Counted from the first letter of the stretch, positions 32,601-46,799 are shown. The stretch is DNA of 64,000 bases from Microcebus murinus (GCF_040939455.1 NC_134104.1:146852501-146916500); one strand, 5' to 3'. The notes: generated by a model from the letters alone, not told the origin. A program made the numbers and translations.

Positions 32601-34254
32601 ATCAAATGAGATCAGTGAGTTCAGTGATCTCCAAGGTCCCTTTCAGCTCAGAAGTCCTGGGGCTGCACTGTCTGATGCAGTGCCCACAAGTGACCATTTA
32701 GTTAAAATTACATAACATTTAAAATCCAGTTGTCTGGTCGCACTGGCCACATTTCAAGCGCTCAGTGGCACTTGTGCCTGGTGGTGACAGGGCAGATGTA
32801 GAACATTTCCGTCATCCAGAAAGCCGTATTGCATAGCACTGGTTCAGGGGTTTCAATAAAGAAGAAGAAATGAACAGAGGACATAAAGGCAGGAATACAC
32901 TTGGATGTCTGGGTAGAACTCGGGCATCCACATTCCTACCAGAAGCTCCCAGGGGATACCAACAGGCTGCCAGCCTCAAGGATGACATCTTCACGATATC
33001 TTAAAAAACAGGATCCCAGACCTGTAGCCTCCTGGTAACGCTTCCTATTTTTCCTTCGGTTCTCCCACGGCCTGGACACCTCTGGCTCAGGGAATAACCG
33101 TGCAGAAGCCCCAAATGCTGCAGGCCCCACTACTGGGACTTAGCCATGAAACCCAGCCTTAAGTCATCCCCAGCCAGGTGTCTCATCCACTCTCTTGAAA
33201 GAAAATTCAGTGTGATTGTTCTGTCTTTAATATCCTCCCTCATTGTGTGGCTCTCTGCCAGCAGGGAAGTCAATGCAACCTGCCTTTCAAAGCCTCAAGA
33301 GGCAATATCTTAAAAGGCACCAGTGCAGGGGTTATAATTCATTTCATGCCTCTTTGGGTGCATATGTATAAAAAGGCGTCTCGGTAATAATACAGTGATG
33401 CTATTGATAATAGTGATAACGATTATTATCAATCACCAGGGGCCAGACAATCACTCTGTGCCCGCTGACCAAAATAAATCTCTGTCTGACTCTTTCTCTG
33501 CTCTGTCTCTGGTCCCTTCCTACTTTCCTCACCCTTTTAGCTTTGTGTCTCTGTCATTTCCTCCCTCACATTGACTCTCTCCTTTGAAAGGCCATAGTGC
33601 AGAACTAAAGTGCTTTTTATCATTGCTATGATTATGGGACTGAATGTAATGCCTATGTCTGACCCTAAAACCCCAAAGCAAAGCTGTGGTTTATGCATAT
33701 GACCACTCTTACTGATTTTCCCCCAAATCCTTGATACTAAAAGCATTCATTCCCTGTTTTTAACTGTGGGCTCTTTGAGAGCAGAGACTGTTTTGAAGCC
33801 ATGGTGGGTACCTCCAGGAGCCTGTCCTGTTGGCAGTGATGATCATCAGAGCAATCGTAGCGACAATCTGTCATTCCAGGGGATACGGGTAGAACACATT
33901 GCTGCTGCCCACATTGGAAATGCAGCGACTGCAAAGGGAGGCATAACAAAGGGAACTGATGATTGCACTGGGTGTTTCACCCAGAGCTTCAGAGCTGGCT
34001 GGTGCAGGTGGCAAGTCCTGCTGGATTGGAGCACATTGTTCCTCAGCTTTCAGCACAGGCTGTCAGGCAAGAGAGCACAGAGGAGCATCGACCAGGAGCC
34101 AGACAGACCCGAGCTCAACCCTGCCTCTTCCCCTTGACCACTCATGTGCTTTGGGCAAGTTATTCAGCCCTGACTCAGTTTACTCATGTGTGCTCAATCA
34201 GATCGGGAGTGGACATGTTGCACTGGCTCAGCCTTAGGGCTTAATAAAGGGTCT

Positions 34255-34420
34255 TCCTTTGGCTAATATTTATTGAGTGCTTTCTCTGTGCCATACATGG
34301 TACCTGGTGCCCTAACGTGAGGAAACTGAGGCTTAGGACAGCTGAAGTTCCCCCAGGATCCTGCATAGCAAGAGGAGGAAGAGCTGGCATTGACCCACTA
34401 CCTAACATATCACCCATTAG
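34255..34420. repeat. L2/MIR fragment
   Basis: Begins 'aatatttattgagtgctttc' and 'tctgtgccatacatggtacc', then 'gtgaggaaactgaggcttag'. This is the common L2/MIR theme. Confidence 0.65.
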
Positions 34421-36807
34421 TTGATGCCTAAGGAATAAAAGAGCAGGGCCTATCTGAAATCTCAAATCCTCAAGTCTGTCTTTGCAAGGCATTCCTGACA
34501 TGCTAACATTCCTGGACCCGTGGACCCCTCCCCTCGGCCCCCACCAGCAGCCTCCTTGCCTAGATGTCCAGACACTGGAACTCAGGCCAGCCCTTCCAGA
34601 TGTTACCAGCTGTGCTACTTCTATGGACCCTAGACTGGGTAAGACAAGCAGAGGCTGTGGGTGGGAAAGAAAGGGTGGGCATGGAGGACTCAGCCAGGGT
34701 AATAAGCAAATAATTCAAGTAATCCTATCACTTGTGGGAGCCATAGAAGTTGAACTCGCTGGCGAGGAAAAGTGTTGTTGTGGCGCCATCTGCTGGACAT
34801 GTGCTCATTGCCGTGAATTTGTGGCAAAGCCAAGTGTAGGTTTCAGACCTGTGGCTTTTCCACCCTGGCTGGAGACTGGGACCTGGTGGAGACAGTTTCG
34901 GGGGAACCTTTTGTGATAGTTATGCTATAGGGTTTTTTTATTAGTGTGAAACAATGGTTTTCCCGAAATAGATTACAAAAGCCTGGCATCCCCAACTATC
35001 TTGTGAAAAACACAGAACCCATCTTCCCTGTTGGGACCAGAGAGGAACTTGGCTTTTGTAGGGGACGGGGGAGCATTTTTGTCCCATAAAGTGGACCCCA
35101 GTCACCACATGTATACACATAAAATACAGTTTGAGGCACTGCAAAGTGAAATATTAAATATCTTTTATTCCCCTTTTTTAAAAAAAATTTGTATTCAGTG
35201 ATTTACAGTGAGAAACTTATAGTTTTTTTTAAAGACCAGAGCATAGCAAATGGGGTCTGGGAGGCTGCAGTCGTACTGCACGTGGCAATGGGGCTGTCAG
35301 CTGTGGAAGGACTGGAACAAGGTCTTAACATCCTGCAGATGTAGTCACCAACATACAGCTGAAGGTCACACGCAAAAGGCCGTCCCTGCATTCACAGAGC
35401 TTGCGGTCAGCGCACAACTATGACAGATGTGGCAGGTCCGTGTGACCACACAGGAGGAGAAGCCTTGCTGAGTCCCGGGCGGGATCAGCACCGATGCACG
35501 GGGGTTTGCCATAGAAGGATGTTTTCCTTAATTTTTAATAACTCCGCTTTCCGATTGACCACCAGCCTCGATCTCTGTCCTCTCTGAAAGCTGCTTATTA
35601 TCTGTCATAGGATTTAGCAAAGTCGCAGACGGCTCTCTGAGTACCTAACCCAGTGAAAACCTCAGTTGTTGTCAAGGGGCATCCTCAAAACTGTTCTGGA
35701 CACTGGAGGCAGGGTCAGTGCCTGGCGTGCCCTCAGGGAGAAGCAGGTGACACTTGGCCGAAAGCCACTTAATATGTGTGTTAGCTTGGCTCTCCTCCAA
35801 GCAAAACCTTGCTCTCCAGGGTGTAAGTGGAGATAACGGTGGGCTTATTTTTACTTTTTCTTTCTTTCTCCTACTCTGCAATTTTATCAAAGAAGTTAGT
35901 TTAAAAAAAATGGAAAATTTTTTTCAATTATTATTAATTTTTTTTTCTTTTTTATTAGAAAACGATCTCAGGCCTATGCAAAAAATGGAAAAATTTTAGC
36001 ACTTCTGAAAATCCAGCCATTCACTCCATAGCAAACATTCATTGATTTCCGATTCTGTACCAGTTACTGTGCCAGGGGGTGTGGATGTCCCCATTTGCAG
36101 GACATTCACTGCTCTCAATTGCTGCACAGTCTGGTGGGGAACCCAGGCCAGAAAACAGATGTTTGTAATAGAGTAAAGTACAGCACATGCAAAACATAGA
36201 GAAGCCCAGGACCCCAGCCCAGCTTGGGGAAAGGGGCCGTCAGTGGGTTTCCCACAGGTCATGGCCTGGTTGAACTGAATCCTGTCAACACAGAGTCTTG
36301 TGGAATTGCTAAGATGGGGCGAGCTCACCGCCGTTGGGCTGCACCATCCTGTGACCTGTGACGGCCCCATTGAAAGGCAGGTGGGTCTGTAGTCCCATCT
36401 TGCTCTCTTTACTGGATTCACAGGATGGGAGACAGGTTATGACCCCTGGTACACAACTTACAGGGTTCCACATTTGTTCTGTGAGCCCATCTTCCTCCTA
36501 GATCACCCCAAGCTCTTGTGGGGGATTGGGGGTGGGAGTAGAGGTTGCCTACAGCTCTTTGTGGCCCTGAACCGGCCTACACCAACACTCTCCAACAAAG
36601 TGAGCCCAACACCCTGGCCTGGCCTGCTGGGCTTTGATCCTCACCTGCCTTTGTGTCTTCTCTCAGATCGGTTAAGAGTCCTTAGGGGGCAAGGCAGCTG
36701 AGTGCATCCTCCTCTCCCCAGACTCCAATTGTAAGGCTTAGTGATGTCACTCAAATATCTTGTGCTAGTTTTTGCTTTCTTCGTTACTCTCCTACACCAT
36801 TTTTTTT

Positions 36808-36974
36808 ATTTTTAAATTTCAGAATATTATGGGGGTACAAACATTTTGGTTACATATATTGCCTTTGCACCACCTAACCCAGAGCTACAAGTGTGCCCAC
36901 CCCCCAGACAGTGTGCTCTGCCCCCATTAGTTGTGAATTTACCCACCCCCCTCCCTAGAAGAAAATGTTGGAAA
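36808..36974 (-). mobile_element. Short L1 3' end
   Basis: A reverse-oriented L1 3' end ('ggttacatatattgcctttg', 'ccccagacagtgtgctctgc') of only about 165 bp. It is flanked by the direct repeat 'actc[ct]tacaccattttt' (36786 on and 36976 on). It is related to the L1 at 8835 but more severely 5' truncated. Confidence 0.85.
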
Positions 36975-37012
36975 AACTCTTACACCATTTTTTTAAGGTA
37001 CCATTTATCTTA

Positions 37013-37389
<377 letters not shown>

Positions 37390-38383
37390 TCACTGGCTGG
37401 TGTTGGAGCCCAGGCACGGCTGACTCCTGAGTCCAGCCCCAAAGCACTCCACGGCCCTGCCCAAACTTTCCCTCCGGGAGAGCTCTCCTCTGTCCCCTGT
37501 TCTGAGCAGCTGTGGTAGGGAAGAAAGAAGGTCAGTGAGGGAGCTCGTTTCCCGCTGGGTGGAAGGGGCTGCTGGTGGCTGCCAGCAGGCGAGGCAGACT
37601 GGGTCGGGGCCTGAGCTATGGGTCAGCACTTTGTGGACACTGTAATCACAGGTGCTCACAGTGAGTTTGTGAATATGCCTTTTCCTTCCTGTTTATCAGT
37701 ATGAAAAGAACAAAATAGATAAGAAAACATAAGTCCTTCGTTAAATAACAAAGGAAAAAACTTGGTCTCCTTCTCTTTGATATTCTCTGTATGTAACTCT
37801 TGAGATTCAGAATTTCGTTCATTTGAATCCCCACTTCTACCGCCTTTCCTTAGAGTTGGTTTTCCTTCCCTGGATTCAAGGGCTAAATGGGACCGCGTTG
37901 TGCTCGTCTTGGGCTTGCAGACCGACCATACTTTTCTCACGTCTCTATCACGGCACATACATTGTGCCCTAACTTTGTATTTACACGACTGGAACTCCGC
38001 AGGTTTGGAGGTCTTCGAGGGAAGATGCTTTCATTTTTGCATGTCCCAGAGCAAGGATCTCATCCTGCACCGTTAACTCTAACAAACGTTGGCCGGAAGA
38101 ATGGCTGGATAAGAAAGTGCCACATGAGCGCTGGCCCCGTAGGGTTCCACTGCCTCTCTCACGCTTTCTAGCAGGCCTGGCGCTGTGCAATGGAGTAAGC
38201 ACGGAGCCATGTGTACTATTATGTGGCATTATCGACCGATGTGCAGCTTTTAAGGTTCGCACGAGCGGGGGCATTACCGTCAAGCACGTTTTCTCGCGCT
38301 GCACGGGGTCTGCCCCAGAAGCTGCCAGCTCCTCCCAGGGACCGCGCCTTGCGAGCTGACCCCTCCTCTCTCTCTCTCCGCAG

Positions 38384-38537
38384 CGGTCCCAGTCTGCGTT
38401 CTCGATCACCGGAGAAGATGCCCTGAAGACCTCTTCGCTGGGGGCGGCGTCAAGGCCACCGAGGGACCAGGGCCAGCACCCGAGGGAGGAGCCTGCTCTG
38501 CCCGGCTGGAAGAGCGTGGACAGACTGGACGAAACAA
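38384..38537 (+). CDS. MYRIP: MYRIP exon F
   Basis: A 154-bp exon, about residues 292-343. The translation begins RSQSAFSITGEDALKTSSLG and ends WKSVDRLDET plus the first base of an Asn codon. The start and end match human MYRIP closely, while the middle (Ala, Arg, Pro and Gln rich) is diverged, as expected for a disordered part of the myosin-binding region. R-S-Q-S followed by F-S looks like a basophilic kinase site, which is inference only. The acceptor is CCGCAG, ending at 38383, and the donor is GTAACT at 38538. It is not a multiple of three, so skipping it alone would shift the frame. Confidence 0.95.
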
Positions 38538-40214
38538 GTAACTGTTTTAAGCAGCCTGTGTTGGCCTGTGGGTTCCACAAGTGCTCTTTGGAGGCTCCTC
38601 GGCTGTCGCGCGGTCACGAGGCTCTTCTCCCCGTAGGTCTGAGTTGGTGTGTGCCATTTGGGGCCGCTGGGCCAGGCCATGAGGCCACCCACACGGCACG
38701 CAGTATATATATTGTGGTTGAGTTTTTCCACCCAGGCAGTTTTCCTAGTTGCTGTGGCAGCATGAAGGCCCCTGCGGTGTTCCATGGCCCCTGTGTTCCA
38801 TGTTCCGTGCTGACACCTGGGGGACAGTGAGGGCTGCTGGGCACGTGTGCTCAGATCCCCCTGCCGCACGCCCCCCTTCAGCTGCCTGCTCTGTGTGTGG
38901 ACCACAAAAGCAGCCTCTCGGGGCATTTCAGCTTTCAAAGGGACTTGGGTCCCAGAATCAATCTGGTTTTAAGAGTGTCATCCTTTCTGAAACTGGATAT
39001 GTTAGGGTAACACTCGCTGCTATAACAAATAAATCAAACATACCAGTGGCTGGACATGATAGTTTTTCTCTTTCATCTTACAGCAGTGCAGTGCAAGTGT
39101 CCCTGGCCTGTGGGAAGCCCTGCAGGGCTCTGTCGTCCTCTGGGGCCTCTGAGTCCAGTGCCGGCCTGCCCACCTTCGGCCAGCAGATGGCAGAAGAGAG
39201 AATGGGCAGGGCAGGGTTCCCGCCTCCCAGCCACCTCAGTGGGGAAGGGCACAGGGCACCCACTCACATCCTGTGGGCAGGAACTCGTCACATCCCTCTC
39301 CCCCATCGCAGAGGGGCCTGGGAAATGTAGTCCTGGCTGAGCAGACACAGCGTGGCTCAGGGCCTTTGATGTGTCTATTCCCGCCACACGTGAGGATGGC
39401 GTTGCGGGGCACTTGTGCCTCTGCCCCTCCTGCGTCCTTCTCCTAGAATGTCCTGCCTCTACATGGGGCAGTTAAACTCACCTCTTCAGAGAGTCTTTAA
39501 TGTCTAGGACACATCCTTTATAACGCTGTTGAGTCATGTAGTCCCTCAGAAGGAAGAGATCCTCAAAGTAGCCAAGTCGCTTTCCTGAAGCCACACATCA
39601 CAGGGCTGTGAGATGCCTGGACCCACGTGGGCGACAGCTCAGGGCCACGAGGCCCCAGTGCTCAGGGGTCTCTCGGACCACACAGCTATCTGGGTAAAGG
39701 GCCCCCCAACCCAGCACAGGCCTGTTTCTGTCCTCACCTAGATACACACACTGGATAGCAGGAGCCAGGTGCATCTGTCCTCACGTGGGGAAACCATTAG
39801 CAGTATTCTCATCCCATGGTATTTGTCAGACCCAGACCCTTTTCCTGAACAATGACAAAAAGAGATTAACAGCAAAATCACCACCCTAGAAATAAGCTTT
39901 TGAAGATTATGCTATCATTTCTACTCTAAAAGGGAAAAGATTTAACCAACAGCTATATAAATAAAATCCATTGTTATCATAATGCAAAGAATCAGAAAAC
40001 ATTAAATATTTTTTAATTGTCATTCCAAAGATTTTCCAAAAGTGATCATTTCTGTTAACCTTTCAGTACCTATCAGTAGAAACTGCAGAATCATGACATT
40101 ACAGAGATTGTGTAGCACACAATATTTTCTTTATTTATGGATATAGCTTTTGTGGGGTTTTTTAAGTGCATTTCCTTTCTAGATATACCTTTCTTTACCC
40201 CATCTACCCAGCAT

Positions 40215-40300
40215 ATTCATATTCATATTCATTCATTCATTCATTCATATTCTCTCTCTCCCTCACCTTCTCTCTCTCTTTCCCTCTCTTTTTCTCCGAA
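40215..40300 (+). repeat. (TTCA)n and CT-rich microsatellite
   Basis: Tandem 'attcat'/'ttca' units followed by CTCTCT and CCCTCT stretches, with a strong pyrimidine bias on the + strand. Confidence 0.92.
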
Positions 40301-43134
40301 TTGCAAATTCCCCCAGAGAAGGGACCCTTAGATTCCACAGGGCATATGAGAATATCATATAATGGATCTTCAATAAACAATAATATTTAGCTTTTAAAAA
40401 TCACTCTGTAGCATACAGAGTCCATATGCAGGCACTATTTTATTTATTCCTCCAGCAGCATTGCTAAGCACTGTCATTGTCCTGTTTGACAGATGAGAAT
40501 ATTAATTGGCAGCGAAGTTAAGTGACTTGTTCAAGACCCCAAGGCCTCAGCTAACATGACCAGCGTTGGTCCTCAAATCCAAACATCATAGTTCCAATTT
40601 GCAGGCTTTTTAAACTACTGATGATAATAAGTGTCTCTCTACCATAAAAACAAACAGAAAGCCAGCATTTTAAAATTCAGACTTATAAAGTGATAAATTT
40701 ATAGAGTGTTATAATAACTTCTGCGAGACACTATTTCACAAAATAGTTCCCTGATGGATTATGAGCATTCCTAATAAATTTGCAAGGGAATTTAGTTTTC
40801 AAAACATGATTTTGCATATATTTTTCTGTAAAATTAGGCACCTATATGTAATTTATCAATTCTATATAAACATAAAACTTAGTTCAGCAGCATCACACAC
40901 ATACAAGATTTCATGCTCTACTCAAAAATCTATGCATGTCCCAGGATGTAGAATTAAAATAAAAAATAAAAGCACTTCAGTAGAAAACTTCTGGTTTTTC
41001 TGAGGAATGCTCAGCCCTTGATATGCTAAAATATCCATGCCCCCAGAGGTGTTTAGGGATGTCTGATGTGTTTAGCAGGAAGAAAATTATTCCCAGAGGC
41101 ATTGTTCAGTCTCCCTAGAGCAGAAGTGTAGAACAGAGGAGTCCCAGAAGTGGTGGTCATCTTACACGGTTACTGTCCCCTGGGCTGTTTTTGGCAGTTG
41201 TGTTTATGCCTCAGGAGAAGGGCTGGCCCAGGAGCTATTAAGGCACAGTCAGCGGCAGCCTTGCTAGGGCAAACAGCAGCAACTCCACCATCAGTCTGGA
41301 CAGTGCATATGGCAGCTCATGGATTCCCCAAAATACACGTTCATGTGATAGACCTTGATTGAGCATCTGTTGTATACATAGCTTGTGATCAGTATTCGGG
41401 AAATAAAGATGAGGCGTTGCCGCTGTTCTGGAGTTGCTCACTGAGAATTGTTTGTATGATGATGAAAGAGCAGGAGTTTGGAGGGAAGAGAGGATGGGGG
41501 AACAGGCCCGCAGAGAGATGCTCCTGGCAGACTGCAAGAAAGTGGCATTGGAGCCCAGTTACCACTCTGAGCAGTTCTGATGACGCAGCTTGACAGCCGC
41601 CAAGGTTTTCGCAGGGCTGGGTATTCAGGGATCCATCTGTTTTTGCTAAGAAGGATGGAGGATTTTTGCTGAGATAAAAGTTGGCCAACTTCTAGCTTCC
41701 CCAGAAGCACATGGCAACCTGGGGTTGTCAAAGGCAAGGGAAGACAGGAGCTGGCAATGGACTGAATCCTGTCCCAGCATGTAGTGAGAGTTGGAGTCCA
41801 GGGACCATATTCGCAACATGGTCAACCCTAGAGCCAGGCATTGAGTGGGATTAGCAGGGGATTTCCCACTTTAGCTTCCTCCCAGGCCCAAGGAGAAGCT
41901 GTAGACAGCAGGGCTCATTGGCAGCTGCACACCGAGAGCCCAGCCTTGCCCCTGCAGCCTGTTGGTGCCTGTGTTCGCCAACAAGTCGTCTTTATGTGCC
42001 CAGGATGGGGCTTAGAGCTGGCCAGGGGTTGGGGGTACTGCAGCCAAGAAGGCGAGGCTCTGTTCTCAAGGAGCTGATGGTCAGGGCTGGGTACAGACTA
42101 GACAACCAAGAAAATAAACTAATACAGTTTAAGTGTTAAAAAATAAATGAATAAAGGCTTTTTGTTTTTTTGCAAAGCTCAGAGCACAGAATAGCCAGCT
42201 CCTCAAGTAAGGAAAGCCAAGAATGTGCCACTGAGGAGCAATGTGAGAGTCTCAGGAGATGGTCCAGAAAGCAGACTTAGTATCTAATTGTAAGGTTGGA
42301 AGGACTTTCCCTTTCTTCTCTGAGTGAATGCACCCCAGCTGGGCACTGGGTCTGCTTCGCATCTTATACCTGTGGGTGTCTCTGTTTGACTTCTATAAGA
42401 AGCAGACCCTAATGTGAGACTTTGAGGATCTGTAGTTTATTTGGGAGGTGAGCCCAGAAAACACACAGAGAGGGGAGGGGACATAGGACGAGGAAGGAAA
42501 GGTAGGCAGTCAATGACTTGCTACCAAGCAGGTTCCCACTGCAGTGACCGGAGCTTGTCCCTGCTGGAGACTCTGGGAGCCAGGATAGAAGACAACACCT
42601 ACCAGGCAGGTGAACCGGGTATTTCGCCACCAACTCCTCAGGTATTAGCTGAGAGTTGCTTCCAAAAGGAGGTGGTTCCTGAGCATTTCCACGCTGCTCC
42701 TGGGGCAGGTGACGTAGGCTCTAGCTGCCAGAGCAGCCTCAAGTAAAGACTTGCAATTGCTGACATGTAGAAGGCAGCTGACGTGCACTGAAATGGCAGG
42801 GGCCGAGGTTTGGGGTGGGGCACCCATGGGGAAAATCAATATTGCCACTTAGTGGCCACAAATAGCTTCCCTGAGAGCCTGAACGTTCCTGAGAACCTGT
42901 ACCATCTGATGGACGGCCTCAGGGCCCAGCACGGGGAAAACGCCAGCAAAATGAAAATAATTTTCTCGGAAGACCTGCTGCTACCACCAACACGAGTAGA
43001 GCCCATAGAGTACAAGTGGTAATAAACACCCTGGTTAGCCACTCTCCTGGATGTTTATATAGTCAATGAAAACAGTGTTGCTGCATAGATATTAATATAT
43101 CATACTGAATAGTGACAAGCTATATATAAGGCAT

Positions 43135-43135
43135 A

Positions 43136-43168
<33 letters not shown>

Positions 43169-43170
43169 CT
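43135..43170 (+). repeat. (GT)n(AT)n microsatellite
   Basis: A GT tract of about 12 units runs into 'atatatat', within an A/T-rich stretch. Confidence 0.93.
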
Positions 43171-44507
43171 GTTCTGTATGTACATACATATGGAGTACAT
43201 GGGTGCTGATTCATAATCAGATGTTAAATACTAAGAACTATAATCCAATCTAACAAATATAAGGTAAAATAGCTGAGAGTGCTCAATGTAGCAGGTACTG
43301 TGATCAGTGATTTACATATGTTATCTCATGATAATCTTAATGGCAGCCAAGGTGGGTCCCACTGACCCCACTGATAGGCTGGAAATGGCTCAGCAGTGCT
43401 CGCTGACCAAGGTCACTTGCTAGTAAACTTAGTAACTGAGGATGAGCTCTGGATCCACTTGAATCCAGAGGTCTTGTTCTTTGTCCCGCACTAAACAGCA
43501 TCGTCCATTCATGGGCACAGGGAAAGGAGCTGTCAAGAGCCAATCTGCTCTGAGCGGGCATGGGTGCCACACTTTAGGAGCATCCCCTCATGCAGTCCTC
43601 ACGACAGCCCCGTGAGGCGTTAGCTGTGCCCTCGTCACCACCAGCGAGGAAACTGAGGCCCAGGGAATCACCCGGCTGTTGAGCAACTGCGTGGGGTTTC
43701 CCCCGGGCTCTCTGGCTTGGAGGCCACTTGTCTTTCCATTGCACAAGCTGGCTCTGGGACACAGCAGGATCCATTTGCTCCTGAGAATGAAGAGATGGCT
43801 GAGATCCAGGCCCTGCCACAGAGATCTTGTCACCTGGAGGATGGCTCAGTGTGCGTGTGAACAGGGAACACAGGGAGGACCATCACACCAGGCGGGCTCA
43901 GAGACGAGATGCCCCAAGGTGGAGAAGGACACGCTCCAGGGAAACAGGGGCAATGGGGCTGAGGTGCTGGAGGGCCACTGGGGCTCACTGTATAGAGATG
44001 ATGGAGAGGGGGCAGGAGCAGCAGGAGAAAGGCCGGGCACATGGCCTCAGGCTTCCAGGAACCCACTTCTGGGGCCCAGCGTCATCTGGCAAAGAAAGCC
44101 CCACTTCCTGATTCTCAAAGAAAGGGAACTCGATGTCCTGCCAGTGCAAGCTACAGTCAGGCACACGGGGTAGAACTGGGTTGCTCAGTTGAAAACATGT
44201 TCCGCCAATATCTGAACTCCCCTAAGGCTGCGGATCTAAAATAGGCCTAGCAAGGACAATGTTCTGTGGACAACACTGTGAAGTACTGATAACTTTCATT
44301 TCATTATATGGAGCGGTAGCCGTTCAATTGGTAGAAAACCTGTGTATTTTAAGTAGCATGAAGTAGGAGGTGCTACTGCAGCAGAGCTCTGGTCCCTGTA
44401 GGCCTCAAGCCTAGAAGCTGGCATCCAAACACAAGTTGGGGAATGGTCCCTCCAAAGCCCTGGGTCCTTTGTCATCCACCCTCAGACACCCCTGCAAGGG
44501 ACCTGGT

Positions 44508-44533
44508 AAAAAAAAAAAAAAAAAAAAAAAAAA
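44508..44533 (+). repeat. Poly(A) run
   Basis: A run of 26 A with no Alu or L1 body before it. It could be the tail of an unrecognised short retrocopy, but I find no target duplication. Confidence 0.9.
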
Positions 44534-45542
44534 GCTCCTGCTGGCAGCTGCAGTGTCCCAGGCCACAGGGCTGGGCCAGCACCCACAACTGAAGGAACAC
44601 CATGTCATCTTACTCCCCACGCCCCATGCACAGGCACAAAAAACACTTTTTCCTGTTTGCCTGCAGCAAAAACAAAACAACTTTTACCACCCCCCAGCAT
44701 GCAGGTCAACCACCGGGGCCCAGCCACCAATCATCCCAGATGCTCGGGACAGACCTGAGCCCGGTTCAGACCAATCCAGACCAGAGCCACAGATGAAGCC
44801 CTACTCCAGCCTGCTCTTGCACGGACCTTTCCAGCTGGCCAGGGCTCCCACGGCGCAGTCCGTAACCCAGAGCTGCCTTGGAGTAGGATAGAAGATGCCC
44901 CCATCCCAACTCGATCAGTTAGCAGCTCTGTGACCTTTGACAAGTTGCTTCTCTTTTTGTTTCTTCATCTGTAAGATGAGATTGGAAATACCAACCTCTT
45001 TTGGCTTCATGCCCTTTCCAGAATATGGCATGTGTCTTGAGTTAAAAATAGACTCACATGCCTATCTCAGGAGGCTGTGAGTGGGATCTATAAAGGTGCC
45101 AAGGGCAGACGTGTTACCCTGCGAGGTAGGCCAGGGCAGGTGGTGGAATTATTTCCCATCAATGAGGGGGAACTGAGGACACAAGAGACCAAACCATGGC
45201 CCAAGGTCAAAGAGCCAGAAGCTGGGACTGCCACCTGCAGCCCTCTCCCCTCCCTGTCCAAGCCAGCCCAGGGCAGCAGAGCAAGGTGGCGTCTACCCAG
45301 ATACACGTGAAATAGGAACCAGATCTGTGAGTTTTTCTCCATCTGTGCAATACTGGGGCCCTGTGAGGCTTCAAGGGACTTCCAGGAGACCTTGCAGCTC
45401 TGCTCGTAGTTACGTGCACGCTCCTGAAGGCAGCTGCTCCACGGCACCCCCACGAGCCAGTCATGGGGAGGGGATCGGCGGCAACCTCCCCTTGCTCTAA
45501 GGCGGTAACAGCCCCTCCCTCCTTTCTCTTCTCCACCTGCAG

Positions 45543-46177
45543 ACCTGGCCCCAGTCTTGCAGAGCCCCGATGGGAACTGGGTGGCCCTGAAGGATGGTGC
45601 TCTGCCCCCCACCCGCCTGCTGGCCAAACCCAAGAGTGGGACGTTCCAGGCCCTGGAGGTGGCCTCCAGTGTGGCGTCCGCCTATGACGAGATGGGCTCC
45701 GACAGCGAGGAAGACTTCGACTGGAGTGAGGCCTTGAGCAAGCTGCGCCCGAAGTCCCGGGGCCTGCCCAGGAACCTGCAGCCTCAGCCCATGCAGGCCC
45801 AGGGCTGTGACCAAGGCCCCTTAGCCGCGTCCCCCTCCTCTGGGCTCTCCCCCAATCCCGAGGCCATGTGCTCTGACTCAGAGACCTCCTCGGCAGGCTC
45901 TTCCCGGGAGGCCGGGCGCAGGGCCAGACTGTCCTGGTTGCAGAGGAAGGCACCCAGGACCCCTGCAGCTGAGAAGATGCGCATACAGGGGGAGCTGGAC
46001 GTGAACTTCAACCCCCAGGTGGCCAGCGGGGAGACCTCAGACAGCAGCGAGCCAGAGGAGGCCCTCCACGCTGCAGACCGCCGGGCCAGGAGGTGGAGGA
46101 GGGCCCGAGTGGGCTCGGAGGAGCCAAGCAAGGAGCCACTTTCCCCCAGCACCCATCAGGACCAGGACATACATCAG
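45543..46177 (+). CDS. MYRIP: MYRIP exon G: large central exon, myosin-binding region
   Basis: The largest exon, 635 bp (211 complete codons after two bases that finish an Asn), about residues 343-554. It encodes LAPVLQSPDGNWVALKDGAL near the start, then the conserved YDEMGSDSEEDFDWSEALSK, then MCSDSETSSAGSSREA and LSWLQRKAPR, and further on ELDVNFNPQ and SDSSEPEEALHAADRRARRW. The acidic Ser-rich and Arg-rich blocks fit a disordered scaffold; the region lies in the part reported to bind myosin VIIa/Va. The acceptor is ACCTGCAG, ending at 45542, and the donor is GTAACA at 46178. The frame is open throughout, and the reading on the opposite strand (45207-45953) is a shadow. The C-terminal few residues (STHQDQDIHQ) differ from the human protein as I remember it. 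Confidence 0.97.
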
Positions 46178-46585
46178 GTAACAGAACTGCATGCGTGCAA
46201 ACGTGCACACACTTTTAAAGTAGGGTGCCCCCACGCAAGCACGAGTGGCATAAAGAGTCCTGGGATTCTCATCTTGGTTTTGCTGCTGAGTAGCTGAGTG
46301 ACAGGTCACATCAACTCTCTGGGGCCCTGTGTCCTCCTCTTTGGAGAGGATAGCTTAGAATTCAAAGTGTGGTTTGCAAAGGGTGTCCCCCAGACCAGCA
46401 GCATCAATACCACCAGGGGACTCACTAGAAATGCAGATTCTCGGGCCCTGCCCCAGATCTGCCGAATCAGAAATTCTGAGGATGGGGCCGACTTGTGTCT
46501 ATCACGACAAGCCCTCCTGCTGACTCTACCATGCACTGACGCGTAAGGGCCCACTGGGTCAGGGTTAAGGGTGAAGGATCTAGAG

Positions 46586-46797
46586 GAGGGGTCCTAAAAC
46601 TTTTTAAACAGGGGGCCAGTTCACTGTCCCTCAGACCATTGGAGAGTGCGGCACACATTCCACACATGTGCACTGTGGGCCCGGGATGAGTCGGCTGCTA
46701 AGCAGGACAGGCAGTGGTGGCAAAAACACCCGGCGGGCCGGATAAATGTCCTCGGCGGGCCGCATGTGGCCCCCAGGCCATAGTTTGAGGACCCCTG
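46586..46797 (+). mobile_element. hAT-type non-autonomous element, copy 3
   Basis: Ends are GAGGGGTCCTAAAACT and TAGTTTGAGGACCCCTG. It is flanked by a perfect 8-bp duplication 'atctagag' at 46578-46585 and 46798-46805. The interior 'gtgcggcacacattccacac', 'ctgctaagcaggacaggcag' and 'aaaaacacccggcgggccgg' is shared with copies 1 and 4 but not with copy 2. Confidence 0.95.
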
Positions 46798-46799
46798 AT

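Larger units (their letters stand above)
38538..45542 (+). other. MYRIP: MYRIP intron F-G (7.0 kb)
   Basis: Starts GTAACT and ends CCTGCAG. It contains a TTCA/CT-rich microsatellite (40215-40300), a MIR-like piece (40430-40600), a GT/TA microsatellite (about 43135-43170), a run of 26 A (44508-44533), and L2/MIR-like pieces near 42060-42140 and 43260-43480. Bases 38600-40000, 40760-41800 and 43600-44480 show nothing I can name. Confidence 0.85.

Noticed and set aside
37981..38580. 199-codon open frame on the minus strand
   Set aside because: It runs across the intron E-F border and opposite exon F. No domain, and no splice or start context supports a gene.
44508..44533. Processed pseudogene tail
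   Set aside because: There is a 26-A run but no recognisable gene body or target duplication around it.
45207..45953. 248-codon open frame on the minus strand
   Set aside because: It lies opposite the conserved MYRIP exon G and its upstream intron. The translation is Arg/Pro/Ser-rich as expected from GC-rich antisense, and it has no recognisable domain.
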